Below, piece after piece: positions 45,681 through 56,329 of a DNA stretch of 64,000 bases; the first letter of the stretch is position 1; each line of letters begins with the position of its first letter. Location: the NCBI GenBank assembly GCA_051530055.1, contig JBMGUZ010000006.1, positions 1 through 64,000 of the forward strand. Reading direction: 5' to 3'. The position numbers were made by a program, and so were the translations under genes. Origin of the DNA: Neoechinorhynchus agilis (Eukaryota > Acanthocephala). Below the pieces are notes generated by a model. The model was given only the letters and a program-made list of their open reading frames with translations. It had not been told where the DNA came from and did no database searches.

Positions 45681-45879
45681 AGGGCAAAATATTTAATTGG
45701 CTGGAAACTGTATTCATCGGAAATGATAGTAAAATCCTCATCGGTAAGCTCCGGCGCAACCTGTGTTCGTTATTCAGATCGGCCACAGCCGCTGATCTAC
45801 AGAACATATTGGCTTGCTTTGACGCAAACTTCCTTGGTATAAAAGATTTTGTGATGAGATGACTAGAAGAGGCGTCAAT

Positions 45880-47080
45880 TAATATTTTATTGAAAACTTC
45901 TCAGGAGACCTTCGAAGATGATGACCGAGTTTTTGATATGAGATAGATGAAGAGATTAATATATGTTCCGTTTAAATTGATTTTATCCTTGATCTTTATA
46001 CCATTATATGAGAAACAGATCATGGGTAAAACTTTCTTTAGGAAAAATCCGTCTAAATAGTAAGTATAATTATGAAAGGATGGGAATTTTGGTAGGTGTA
46101 GTAAATGGTTGTTAAAAAGTCCCAAGATATTTGCTATTAAAGTCTGCAATAATTATATCCGTGTCCCAAAAAGGGGGTTTTCATCTGGGTTTTAATAAAA
46201 AAGAGACCTTGCGTGGGTTAATGTAAGCGAATAGGAGAAGTTGGCAAAGTTTGGAGTTTTTGTTTGAAAGAGTAATTTAGCCTCACGATTTTTGCTTAGA
46301 ACGGATTGTAACCCTCTTGAGAAATCCAAGCGGTTTCCATTGGGTGATGAACTAAAATTTAAGAGCAAGGAATCATATTTACTGTTATTGACTAGTAAAC
46401 ATGACCCAGTCTCTTGAAAAAATAAATGATCAGGATTTGAGAATGCGAAAAAGGGCAAAAGGAGTCTGGGGAGCGATTGGGACGAAATGCATTGTAAGTG
46501 ACAAATGAAAAATCTAGATTACTATTGGTTGGGAAATTATTCATTTTTATGAAGGTTTGCCCTTTTTTTATCAAAAGAGGAGTGTGAGGAGAGATGCCAT
46601 TTTGACGAGGCTGGATCAGAGCCTTCTTGAGTGGTTACGCTAAGAATATCAATTGCATCTTTTGGGACTATGCTTTCGTTAAAAGGGAGTCCACATTTTT
46701 ATGCGGCAGAGAGCTTAGTGAGTTGTTATTTACAATGTCAAGTGCTGCCTTATCCCAGGCTATATTCGGGGGAATGAATGTTGCTTTAATCATAGGAGAT
46801 GAAGGGATGTTTGAGACTTCCTTACTTGTAGAGAAGGAATCCTTTATTATTCGAAAGTTAGAAAGTGAATTTACAAATAGATTGTGGTTGTTTGGAAGGA
46901 CATATTCGAACGTAAGCGGGTGATTAGGAGTAATTACAGAAGCACGGACGAGAAGGGCGGTGAACAGCCTGTTATTCCCGGTGGTACTCCCGGAATTATG
47001 AAAGGATCGATATTGCTTACCTGCTCAATAACCGGAAGTTTAACACACTCACGCTCACGAGATTGAGCTTCATCATAATG
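45880..47080 (-). pseudogene. Decayed coding-like stretch, mirror copy
   Basis: This is the inverted copy of 13796-15000, identical as far as I can read, with the same possible endonuclease signature. Confidence 0.35.
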
Positions 47081-47084
47081 ACGA

Positions 47085-48995
47085 TCCCCCGGTATGGACC
47101 ATTCACCAGCGAAGTAAGTAGTGATATTCAATGGTCAGTTGAGCAAGAGGAAAATGGTCGCATCTCTTTCATGGATCGGGCAAAAAGAGGCACATTCGAA
47201 AGGTTGATGTACCATAAACCTAACTCACCTTGAAGACCCCCAGTATGGACCAGTCATAAGCGAAGTAGTGATATTCAATGGTCAGTTGAGCAAGAGGAAA
47301 ATGGTCACATCTCTTTCATGGATCGGGCAAAAAGAGGCACAGTCGAAACGTTGATGTACCATAAACCTAACTTACCTTGGAGACCCCCAGTATGGACCAG
47401 TCATTAGCGAAGTAGTGATATTCAATGGTAAGTTGAGCAAGAGGAAAATGGTCACATCTCTTTCATGGATCGGGCAAAAAGAGGCACAGTCGAAACGTTG
47501 ATGTACCATAAACCTAACTTACATTGGAGACCCCCGGTATGGACCAGTCACCAGCGAAGTAAGTGGTGATATTCAATGGTCAGTTGAGCAAGAGGAAAAT
47601 GGTCACATCTCTTTCATGGATCGGGCAAAAAGAGGCACATTCGAAAGGTTGATGTACCATAAACCTAACTCACCTTGGAGACCCCCAGTATAGACCAGTC
47701 ATTAGCGAAGTAGTGATATTCAATGGTCAGTTGAGCAAGAGCAAAATGGTCACATCTCTTTCATGGATCGGGCAAAAAGAGGCACATTCGAAAGGTTGAT
47801 GTACCATAAACCTAACTCACCTTGAAGACCCCTGGTATGGACCAATCACCAGCGAAGTAAGTGGTGATATTCAATGGTCAGTTGAGCAAGAGGAAAATGG
47901 TCGCATCTCTTTCATGGATCGGGCAAAAAGAGGCACATTCGAAACGTTGATGTACCATAAACCTAACTTACATTGGAGACCCCTGGTATGGACCAATCAC
48001 CAGCGAAGTAAGTGGTGATATTCAATGGTCAGTTGAGCAAGAGGAAAATGGTCGCATTTCTTTCATGGATCGGGCAAAAAGAGGAACATTCGAAACGTTG
48101 ATGTACCATAAACCTAACTTACATTGGAGACCCCCGGTATGAACCAGTCACCAGCGAAGTAAGTGGTGATATTCAATGGTCAGTTGAGCAAGAGGAAAAT
48201 GGTCACATCTCTTTCATGGATCTCGCAAAAAGAGGCACATTCGAAAGGTTGATGTACAATAAACCTAACTTACATTGGAGACCCCAGTATGGACCAGTCA
48301 TTAGCGAAGTAGTGATATTCAATGGTCAGTTGAGCAAGAGGAAAATGGTCACATCTCTTTCATGGATCGGGCAAAAAGAGGCACAGTCGAAACGTTGATG
48401 TACCATAAACCTAACTTACCTTGGAGACCCCCAGTATGGACCAGTCATTAGCGAAGTAGTGATATTCAATGGTAAGTTGAGCAAGAGGAAAATGGTCACA
48501 TCTCTTTCATGGATCGGGCAAAAAGAGGCACAGTCGAAACGTTGATGTACCATAAACCTAACTTACATTGGAGACCCCCGGTATGGACCAGTCACCAGCG
48601 AAGTAAGTGGTGATATTCAATGGTCAGTTGAGCAAGAGGAAAATGGTCACATCTCTTTCATGGATCGGGCAAAAAAGAGGTACAGTCGAAACGTTGATGT
48701 ACCATAAACCTAACTCACCTTCGAGACCCCCAGTATAGACCAGTCATTAGCGAAGTAGTGATATTCAATGGTCAGTTGAGCAAGAGGAAAATGGTCACAT
48801 CTCTTTCATGGATCGGGAAAAAAGAGGCACATTCGAAACGTTGATGTACCATAAACCTAACTTACATTGGAGACCCCCAGTATGGACCAGTCATTAGCGA
48901 AGTAGTGATATTCAATGGTCAGTTGAGCAAGAGGAAAATGGTCACATCTCTATCATGGATCGGGCAAAAAGAGGCACAGTCGAAACGTTGATGTA
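47085..48995 (+). repeat. Satellite array, 13 units of about 147 bp
   Basis: The GATATTCAATGGT landmark recurs 13 times from 47122 to 48906 at 147-152-bp steps. It is the mirror of 12770-13795 with six more units, which equals the 896-bp shift in mirror sum. The order of short (S) and long (L) units, starting with a variant, is v-S-S-L-S-L-L-L-S-S-L-S-S. A rare GGTAAGTTGAG variant appears in units 3 and 10, hinting at a duplicated sub-block of seven units. Confidence 0.88.
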
Positions 48996-49009
48996 TCCAA
49001 CAGCTCACA

Positions 49010-50040
49010 AAATAAGGGAGATGCATTGCCGCGTATAAGAAGATATTACGATAAATCCTCGAGATTACGCGTGTTTTTTATTTTTCGTAAAGATGAGACA
49101 TTCGGAATCATGAGGCAAAAGTCATTGAACAAATTATGGTATTCGGCTACGCTCGGAGGTGATCTCTCCATTGTACTGTGCGATTTGGAGACGCTGATTA
49201 GGGAGACCTCGAGAATGGACATAGAGCTCATACTCCAGAGCAACTCAGCCTCCTGGGTAGTTGCGCATTTGATTCAAATGTGGAAGCTAAGATCGGCCGC
49301 ATCATACCGAAACTATCGTTGCTGTGTGATAGGGTCAGCGCTGTCTCCGCTCACGAAGCATTATTTCTGATAAAGAACGCACTCTTTCTCCCGAAATTGT
49401 TATTGGCAACAATCTTCAAACATAAAGAAGGATTGGCCGAGCTCGACGACAAGGTGAGGGCTTGTCTCTAGCGTATTTTAAATGTACAGCTCTCAGATGA
49501 GGCGTGGCGACAATCTTCATTGCCTGTGTCATGCCTTTCTTGGCGAAAAAAATTCTAAGGGAAAAGGTTTTGTCTTGACCAAGAATTTGTGGTGGCAGTT
49601 GAGGAATGGTGCCAGCATGCAGGAACTAACCATGTTCCCGTGAATGGCGTCAGACAGTTGATCTGGGAAAGGCCTTTCGCCGCGAGAACTCACAGCTCTC
49701 TACTTTCAGGTTTTCGTGATGGGGTCGTCCGAGCTCGATTGTCGGCAATTTCGACACGAAAATCGGGGCGTGGTTGGAGGCTGTACCTCTGGCATCCTTG
49801 GGAACTCTTCTCACTGATGAGGTAACGAGGATCGCAGTTTCCTTAAGACTTGGTCTCCCGATGAGCACGCACTATCGCTGTCGATGTGAGTCTTTGGTTG
49901 ATGCTTTTGGGCGACACGGTTTCGTTTGCCAAAAGTCAGGAGGAAGGTTCTCACGCCATTCTGAGATCAATAGCGTAATTTCTCCGGCGTCGAGAACGGC
50001 GAACTAACCCAACATTTTGGAACCCACCAATCTTTGTCGA
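49010..50040 (+). mobile_element. LINE B fragment, right palindrome arm
   Basis: The reverse transcriptase end (49026-49471, two frames) is followed by the zinc-ligand region (49774-50007) with YRCRCESLVDAFGRHGFVC. The arm therefore keeps a well-preserved endonuclease part that is scrambled in the left arm at 11800-12240. The middle, between 49500 and 49580, is shortened. Confidence 0.72.
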
Positions 50041-50259
50041 CATCTCTTTCTAGATTTTCATTTGCAAGACATTTGTAAAATTCTGCCTTTTAAAATTTAC
50101 TTAAGGTCATGTTGCCTTGCAATTCACTGATTATTGATAATCTCATACGAGAATTTGTTAAATTGGAGGGTCTCTGTTTCTTTAGATGTGAAAAAGTGAC
50201 CAAGTTATCATTGGGGGCCTTGGACATAATATTATTCATTTCAGTTAATTTTATACAGA

Positions 50260-50568
50260 TTAGATTTTATTTGATGGTTTGAAATTAATGATAGTCTTGT
50301 CATTGAAAACCACTTTAGTCTTTAGATCGAACTTTCCAAATTCAAATAAAATAAGATCGTGTCCCATGGATTTCTGATCTAGAATTTGAGCCCTCACTCT
50401 CACTGTCGATCGACCAAGCGGGTTAATGCATCTTGAAGGTACTGAACCGCGAAACCAACTGAAAAGGAAGTGGCATTCTTTAGGTAAAGCATTACGAAAC
50501 TGTTCACAAATACGTCCATCTTCCCAATGTAGACGACTCGAATCTCTTCTTGTGCGCACTGAACACAT
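50260..50568 (-). CDS. Hypothetical 102-residue ORF (inverted arm)
   Basis: This mirror copy of 11266-11574 is open over its full length with two residue differences that I can see. Confidence 0.35.
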   Translation of the reverse strand: MCSVRTRRDSSRLHWEDGRICEQFRNALPKECHFLFSWFRGSVPSRCINPLGRSTVRVRAQILDQKSMGHDLILFEFGKFDLKTKVVFNDKTIINFKPSNKI

Positions 50569-50681
50569 TTAGTTTAATAGTTGGCATTACTCCTCGTGCA
50601 AAGTGGCATTTTTGACGTCAATCGTCCTTGGACATTGCTTGCCGGATGCTTTTTCGGAGGGCTCCTGTGAACTGATCGAAT

Positions 50682-50921
50682 TTATAGACCTGTCTCTTTT
50701 TGAGCCTCCGGATGTCGCTCTTGGGTTTTTTCTCTAACGAATGGGATCCTGAGGACCGCTAAGACATCACTATTCATTTCCCTCTTTCTCGAACTTCCAC
50801 CAGCTGATTCTGTTGGTCGTTGAAACTTCTCGATTTCCCGATCCTCATAACCATCGATACCATGCAAATAAATGCAAAGATTATTAAGAACTATAATATT
50901 TCTCAATACCAAATCGATCAA
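50682..50921 (-). pseudogene. Basic hypothetical protein fragment (inverted arm)
   Basis: This counterpart of 10914-11216 ends early because of a frame change after FVREK. Confidence 0.35.
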
Positions 50922-51106
50922 GGAACGTCATTATTCCAGCGCGTGAACAATATTTATAACGTGCTTTTTAGTATTGCGGAAGGAAAAATGTTGTCATTAA
51001 GACATGTCAATTGCTGTTTTTTTATCAAGAGATAGAATCTACAACCTATTGATTTTTATTGATACTTTTATTAATAGGAAGGGACACTTTCTTTTTGATA
51101 GTTACT

Positions 51107-51418
51107 TTACTCTTGAATTTGACATTCATCTTTTGGCAATTTAATCTCAATAAGCTTATCCAATTCCTCCTTAGGTGTTGATTTGTTCATAGGTGTAATT
51201 ATATTTCGATACTTCATTTCTACCCTGAGCTTGGGAGAATCTACACGGATATCGTCTTTTGGATTCATACTATGACGTTCACAAGATAGCTTTTCATTTA
51301 ATATTTTATAGCAATTCTCTCGATTGCTTTTGTATCTCCCATTTAGATGCAGTGGTCCGAAATGCACACTCAGAGTATTAATACTATTAATTTTTTGGCA
51401 CAATAAACATTTTAGCAT
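51107..51418 (-). CDS. 103-residue protein with C2H2-like finger, open copy
   Basis: ATG-started. The first 24 residues, MLKCLLCQKINS through HFGPLH, give C4-x2-C7-x11-H19-x4-H24, one residue short of the classical C2H2 spacing. The remainder is basic, with KSNRENCYKILNEKL and 'KLRVEMKYRNIITPMNK', and ends PKDECQIQE. The frame continues upstream past the ATG for about 25 codons to a TGA, so it may be the end of a longer protein. Nucleic-acid binding is a fair inference from finger plus basic tail. It lies on the strand opposite the PPPGF gene. Confidence 0.45.
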   Translation of the reverse strand: MLKCLLCQKINSINTLSVHFGPLHLNGRYKSNRENCYKILNEKLSCERHSMNPKDDIRVDSPKLRVEMKYRNIITPMNKSTPKEELDKLIEIKLPKDECQIQE

Positions 51419-51546
51419 ATTGGTGAAACTATCATCGTCGTTTTTAGTGCTTCTTTTCCTACTATTTCATTCATTATTTAAGTTGGAATTATAAGATTGA
51501 GGCCTTTGAGCTTGTTGGAATTGTTTTCGATTCCGCAAGTTCAAAA

Positions 51547-51777
51547 TTAGCGTCCATATTTGCATTTTACCTGCAGGGGGGCTGAATTCAAATCTTTTTC
51601 TTCGTTCAATGACCACAAAACGGTTTCAATTAAATTAAATGCTTCAAAAGAGAAGAGATATTGGATAACGGTTTCGAGACCATTTTCGTCCGCGTTCCAT
51701 CCTTTCAAAAATCTAATGAAATCCAAGCAAGAAATTTTTCTATTAAATCGAGGGTGGAAATTTCGGACAAATTTACA
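51547..51777 (-). CDS. Exon-like open frame, inverted copy
   Basis: An open minus-strand frame of 76 codons without ATG, containing 'FLKGWNADENGLETVIQYLF' and 'NLIETVLWSLNEEKDLN'. A C-tract one base longer than in A1 lets it read past the splice-like CAG/GTAAAA. An exon of a host gene or an old element is possible. Confidence 0.35.
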   Translation of the reverse strand, partial: CKFVRNFHPRFNRKISCLDFIRFLKGWNADENGLETVIQYLFSFEAFNLIETVLWSLNEEKDLNSAPLQVKCKYGR

Positions 51778-52476
51778 TCATGAGATCTCGAATTGAATCT
51801 GTATTTTTGGGGTATTTTTGGAAGTAAAATTTGATGAAATGGGTTAATCGATCAATAGATAGCGAGGTATTAGCACAAACGTTTTTCCCTCCACATATTT
51901 CGGAACATCACGTGTATGGTTTCCTCAATGAAAAGTAGCCAATCAGCATGCTCTAATTACCTGTCTTTGTAAAAAGCATCGAATTTTAATGCTAAAGTAA
52001 CTGTAAGGTATTAACAACAACTAAGTCGCTTGTTCCGAAACGAATTTTCACGCCTCATTAGTTGTGTGTCATTAATTTTACGGTTCAATCGACAGATAAA
52101 AATCGACTTCTTTAACACGTATCGGTGTTTCAACCGTAGACAATCAATACGTTTGTGATATCCGTTGTAATGTCTTGATAAGTGTCGCAAGCGATACAGT
52201 AAAGAATTTTCGAATCAGAATGTTGCAATTCAGCGGAGTTTTAGTGATATGAAATGTCATAAAATTTGCAGAAATTGCATTAGTTTTGATTTGGAATGAT
52301 TTGAAAATCACCTGCCATTCGAAGCGCTGCGTCAGGTTTATAGAAACATTTTGCTGTTAAGTAACTGAACTTTTTCGTGGATCATTAGAAAACCTGATAA
52401 AGAAAGTAAAGCCTCCAAAATCTCGACTAACCGTAGTTTCCTAATTTTAGACAGTTCAGAGCTACAGATTTGAAGT

Positions 52477-53322
52477 ATGACGACAAGACAACCATTCAGG
52501 ATAAGGGCACCACCAATCGAGGAAAGCGCACAATTCCTGCGGAACCACATCTCTGGTCAGCCCAATAGTTTCAGTCATCCAGATCCACCAACGTTCAACA
52601 TTATTCACCAAGGTCACCAAATATATAATCCCTTCGATGATGATATTTACCTCGATCGAGAAGTCGAAAAAATTTTGGAAAACGCAGATAATACTATAAA
52701 TAATTGTGCACCTCCGCCCGGCTTTGATGATTTCACTTTTATTTTCAATGAGTCACCACCAAGCATAGATGACTTCAGTAATAATCATTCATCGATTGGA
52801 AATGAAGAATATTGCTTACCTCCACCAGGTTTTGAAAATTGCTCATTTTCTTATTACGATTACGAGCCCGAAAACGAAGGATACTTCTCAACTCCACCAG
52901 GTTTCGAGAACGTGACTTTTGATTATTACGATTCACGATCAGGAATGGACGAATATGGCTCACCTCTTCTCTATTGTGAGAATCCGGCCTTTAATCACGT
53001 TTGGAATGGAAACGAAGATTACTACGAATCGTTTCTCGATTTTCAGGAATCAACCGTTATATTTAATGAGTCGTCGTTGGAATTCGAAAAATACAGCGAG
53101 TTTTTCACTTTATTTAGTGAAGTAGAGCCAAAAGAACCTCAAGGTCGTTATGTACGCCCAGCGACGTGCAAGATAATAGATTTGCAGGAAAGTAGCACGC
53201 AAACGGAGCCGAATATCGTATCGAAACCTTGGAATGGATTGACAACAATAAAGAATATTATTGATGCCGTCTACCAAGTGGCCGTTGCGGCATTCAACTA
53301 CTTCAGAAGGATATTTTTCTGA
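52477..53322 (+). CDS. PPPGF-repeat acidic protein, copy 3
   Basis: A full-length 281-residue copy in the inverted arm. Relative to copy 1 it has Arg at 8, Phe at 189, Val at 194, Glu at 217 and Glu at 238. The three PP(P)GF motifs are unchanged. The signal after the stop is TATAAA (53349-53354) rather than AATAAA, a weaker poly(A) variant. Upstream, a CCTAATTTTAG stretch lies 34 bases before the ATG and could act as a 3' splice site for an unseen leader exon. Confidence 0.7.
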   Translation: MTTRQPFRIRAPPIEESAQFLRNHISGQPNSFSHPDPPTFNIIHQGHQIYNPFDDDIYLDREVEKILENADNTINNCAPPPGFDDFTFIFNESPPSIDDFSNNHSSIGNEEYCLPPPGFENCSFSYYDYEPENEGYFSTPPGFENVTFDYYDSRSGMDEYGSPLLYCENPAFNHVWNGNEDYYESFLDFQESTVIFNESSLEFEKYSEFFTLFSEVEPKEPQGRYVRPATCKIIDLQESSTQTEPNIVSKPWNGLTTIKNIIDAVYQVAVAAFNYFRRIFF

Positions 53323-53348
53323 CCGTTCAAAGTTAAGTATCGATTATT

Positions 53349-53354
53349 TATAAA
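53349..53354 (+). promoter_or_regulatory. Variant poly(A) signal of PPPGF gene copy 3
   Basis: TATAAA stands where copies 1 and 2 have AATAAA. It is a known but weaker variant. Confidence 0.35.
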
Positions 53355-53645
53355 ATGTGTTATTATTATATAGTTTTGTAACTGTTCGTGAAATTAAAAA
53401 TGTTTCATATTCGAACAAGGCCTTGGTTCATTAGCACTTATACAATCATACAAATATTTGGGAGCACTTGATTTTTATATCGCACTATTTCTTTATTTGT
53501 GGTAGCCAATCCTCCAATGTTCTAAATTTGAATTAGTGAGAGCGTTGGTAAGCGTGTACACGAAGTTGCAAATGATAAGAGTAGAAGAGAAAAAGGATGA
53601 GGTTCCATAGAAGCGATTCTTAAAAGAGAGAATTTGCATTACAAA

Positions 53646-53957
53646 AAGATATTTTTTGTTAGAAAGAGAAGTTTAGAAGAGTGAGATTTAAGAATAAATT
53701 TTTGGAGTCCTCCAGAGAAACCAATATGCTGATTTGTTGAAGAGGAGCAAGAGGAAGAATATGAGAATCATAATTATCAAAAGGAAACAATGTATAAAAG
53801 CCGCTTTCTTGAAAACATAACATTTTAACATAATTATCAAATACACAAGGAGTAAGAAAAACGGGAAGACGCGAAGCCCTAGAGGCGGATTTAAATTTAT
53901 CTGCAATTCTGCTTGATATAAGATCCAATGAAGGCAAGCATTCTTCAAATCAAACAT
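53646..53957 (-). CDS. Hydrophobic 89-codon ORF in an arm-specific stretch
   Basis: The minus frame 53688-53957 starts with the segment S residues MFDLKNACLHWIL and continues into sequence found only here: 'FFLLLVYLIIMLKCYVF' and 'LLIIMILIFFLLLLF', which would be two membrane segments. Because the first part is shared with frames that go elsewhere in other copies, this may be a chance fusion. A second frame (53659-53937) overlaps it. Confidence 0.25.
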
Positions 53958-54729
53958 CAGATTTAGAAATTCTATTTTGGCGAATTAAATTGGTAGCGTA
54001 AAACTATTTTCTAATCGATTAAAGTAAAACAAGATTGTAAAACAAGGATTTATTGATCTCTACGAGTGTAGTTATTCAAAGTAAGTGCTTATGATAAATA
54101 CCATGGAAAATTGAAAATATTTTAAAAAGTAAATCAATTCATCTGTTGATTTGAGTTTCTTTTTAAACAGCCGTAATCAAAATCAGTGCCAAATATAAAA
54201 CCAAATATCTATGTGTAGCCCTTTTCACGACTGATAATTTTCCTTGGGCGCGCAGCCCACCGATATAAACCGTAAAAAGGCCCCACGTAGATACTGGATA
54301 AAAGTTACCGGTTGATCAAACTTCAAAAAAAATAAAATAATTGCAATATCTATGATAAGGGGACACAAGATTTTCTAACGGTTCTACAAAAATTTAATTT
54401 TTCAACTACTTGACCTTCCGCGCACGTTTTGTTATGCAGAGGCAACGCCGTTCTCAAAGCACGACAAAGCTGGAAATTAGAATTACTTTGTTCTACATCT
54501 TAATTTATCATTTGATACCTTTTAATCATTTGCAACTATAATTGTGATCGTATAATTTTTACAGTCTTTTAAAGTTACACAAACAATATTGTAATATTTC
54601 CAATATTTTATACCGTGGTCAACCTAAAAAGCGTCGAATAAAAACTATTTACATTTTGTAAGAAAAATGTTTAATGTGAATTATTTTTTAAAGATGACCG
54701 GATCGTTTGGTAATTCTTGATCATTAAAT

Positions 54730-55095
54730 CACTTTAAGTATTGCCATTAAATTCGGATACGACGATGCTCGAAATCTCCATTCAACACTTTAGGGCATCG
54801 AATGCGAATTTTGATGGTAGCAATAATATTTTCCTGAGCTTTCTATTGCTCATCCATCATTTCATTCTTCGAACAAGAAGTCTGTATCGATTTTTAATAA
54901 AATGCTGGTCCAAAGATCGTAGAAATTTTCAAGCTTTCGTGTTTTGCTGTGAAATATTCTAATATGTCTAAAAAAGCGGTCTTGTAGTTATTTTCCTTGA
55001 AAGACGACCATTGGATTGAAATGACCTGAAGAATATTGTTAATGCTTTTTATTGCCTCGAAAAAGCATGGGCGTTGTATACTAAGTAGAGTTTGC
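54730..55095 (-). repeat. Dispersed segment R, copy 7 (inverted)
   Basis: This is the inverted counterpart of 1551-1923. The minus-strand frame here (54894-55121) is open for 75 codons, longer than in A1. Confidence 0.7.
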
Positions 55096-55591
55096 GGTGG
55101 AAACTCTTGACTCGATTTCAATGAAGTTAATTTTTGAATACACGATTTATTTTAACGACTTTTATATTTATCTCACTTTGGTTTTTAGAAAAGATTCAAA
55201 TATACTTGTATTGGAAGGTAAAAATTAATTATAATTTTAGTCTTTTAAGCTCTGTTGGATTCATCGCAACTTTCAAGGTAAGGTGTTTATTGACGAGTTC
55301 ATAGATAGCGAAGAGCGCAAGAAGTTTTTCTCCGTGAGTTAAGGTAAGGCTCACTTTTCAAAGAACATCAAAAGAGTATCGATTTTCGCTAACGAACTCT
55401 CACTGCGAAAAACAGCTTTCTAACTTTCACTTCTATCTCGAAACAATTTACAGTAAGTTGCGGCCTCAGGCCAAAGCCCAATGACGAGTACAGTGTCCGT
55501 TCGGACGCTTCAGAGGGCAACGAAAAAAATTAAAGAAAATTTTTGTATCCATCGATGAAGATTTCTGTTTGTTTCAATTCCACAATTCGGG

Positions 55592-55837
55592 ATGAAAATG
55601 GACATTGAAGATGTCAATGTGACCGCGAAGCATCGACATCCTGAAGGAAATGAATTCACATTTCCAAAAACCAATTCTAGCATTTACGCAAAAGGTTTTA
55701 TAACTTTAGCTTTTCGCCAGAAAGATTACATTAACGTTTCATTTGACTTTGTTTCTTCAACTGTTAAAAAAATACATTATCTTAACCGGTCGAACACTTT
55801 CGAGTGTACCAATGAACAAAAATTTATGCCAATATGA
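55592..55837 (+). CDS. Hypothetical 81-residue protein, second open copy
   Basis: This is the mirror copy of 36657-36902 with six or so residue changes, for example DRHPEG against HRHPEG. The ATG lies about 90 bp after a conserved stretch also present in the other copies. Unrecognised. Confidence 0.35.
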   Translation: MKMDIEDVNVTAKHRHPEGNEFTFPKTNSSIYAKGFITLAFRQKDYINVSFDFVSSTVKKIHYLNRSNTFECTNEQKFMPI

Positions 55838-55954
55838 TCGCATTATTAATAAAACGCGTTATGTTCCCTCTACAAATCGAAACCAAATCAATAACAAATC
55901 ATTAATTTTGTATTTTTTCATGTCGACCAGAAAATAATGTTAAAACAATGAATT

Positions 55955-56300
55955 AAACTCGTTAAGACGACTAAGTGACGGAATCAATGGATATGGACGA
56001 AGACATGGGTGGATTTTCATTCATGGAGTGAGCCATGAACACCTCGGGAACATACAACGAAAACCTCAACATCGTGCGAATTCAAGGGATTCACAGTACC
56101 TCGATACCAAGTTAAAAAATGACCATTTTGGATCTCAATAACGACGAACCCCGTTCAACACAGGGAATCCCTTAACAAGGCTTACGCAGCGCCGTAGCTC
56201 AAATCACTCAAAGACGATTACAATCATATTAAGTCAATTTCGCTTAATGGTTTAGTTTTGAAAATTCACTTCATCTCCGATTTATTTAAGAAAAACGTGA
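55955..56300 (+). other. LINE ORF1-like fragment, second inverted copy
   Basis: This is an inverted copy of about 350-700 of A1. It ends after the IHFISDLF stretch and joins a LINE E remnant at about 56330. Confidence 0.5.
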
Positions 56301-56329
56301 TACAATTTTATGCAGTTCCCCAGGAGCAG

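Larger units (their letters stand above)
43320..53645 (-). repeat. Right arm of the large inverted repeat
   Basis: This is the inverted counterpart of 8165-17545. The Gypsy ORFs differ from their mirror copies by single residues, so this part of the arms separated recently or is kept alike by gene conversion. The inner edge lies at about 43320, immediately next to a 29-bp hairpin at 43236-43317. Confidence 0.88.
53900..55955 (-). repeat. Inverted copy of A1 690-2700
   Basis: It carries, in reverse order, segment S, segment R and the 81-residue ORF. Compared with A1 it skips the stretch 2720-8165, which in A1 holds LINE A and several ORFs. In its place is about 250 bp not seen elsewhere in the window (53650-53900). 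Confidence 0.85.

Noticed and set aside
48216-48398. 60-codon ORF inside the satellite
   Set aside because: It lies in a different frame from the PLE-like one, uses a local variant of the unit, and does not persist across units.
47085-48995. CRISPR-like array
   Set aside because: Units are head-to-tail with no distinct spacers, and the setting is eukaryotic.
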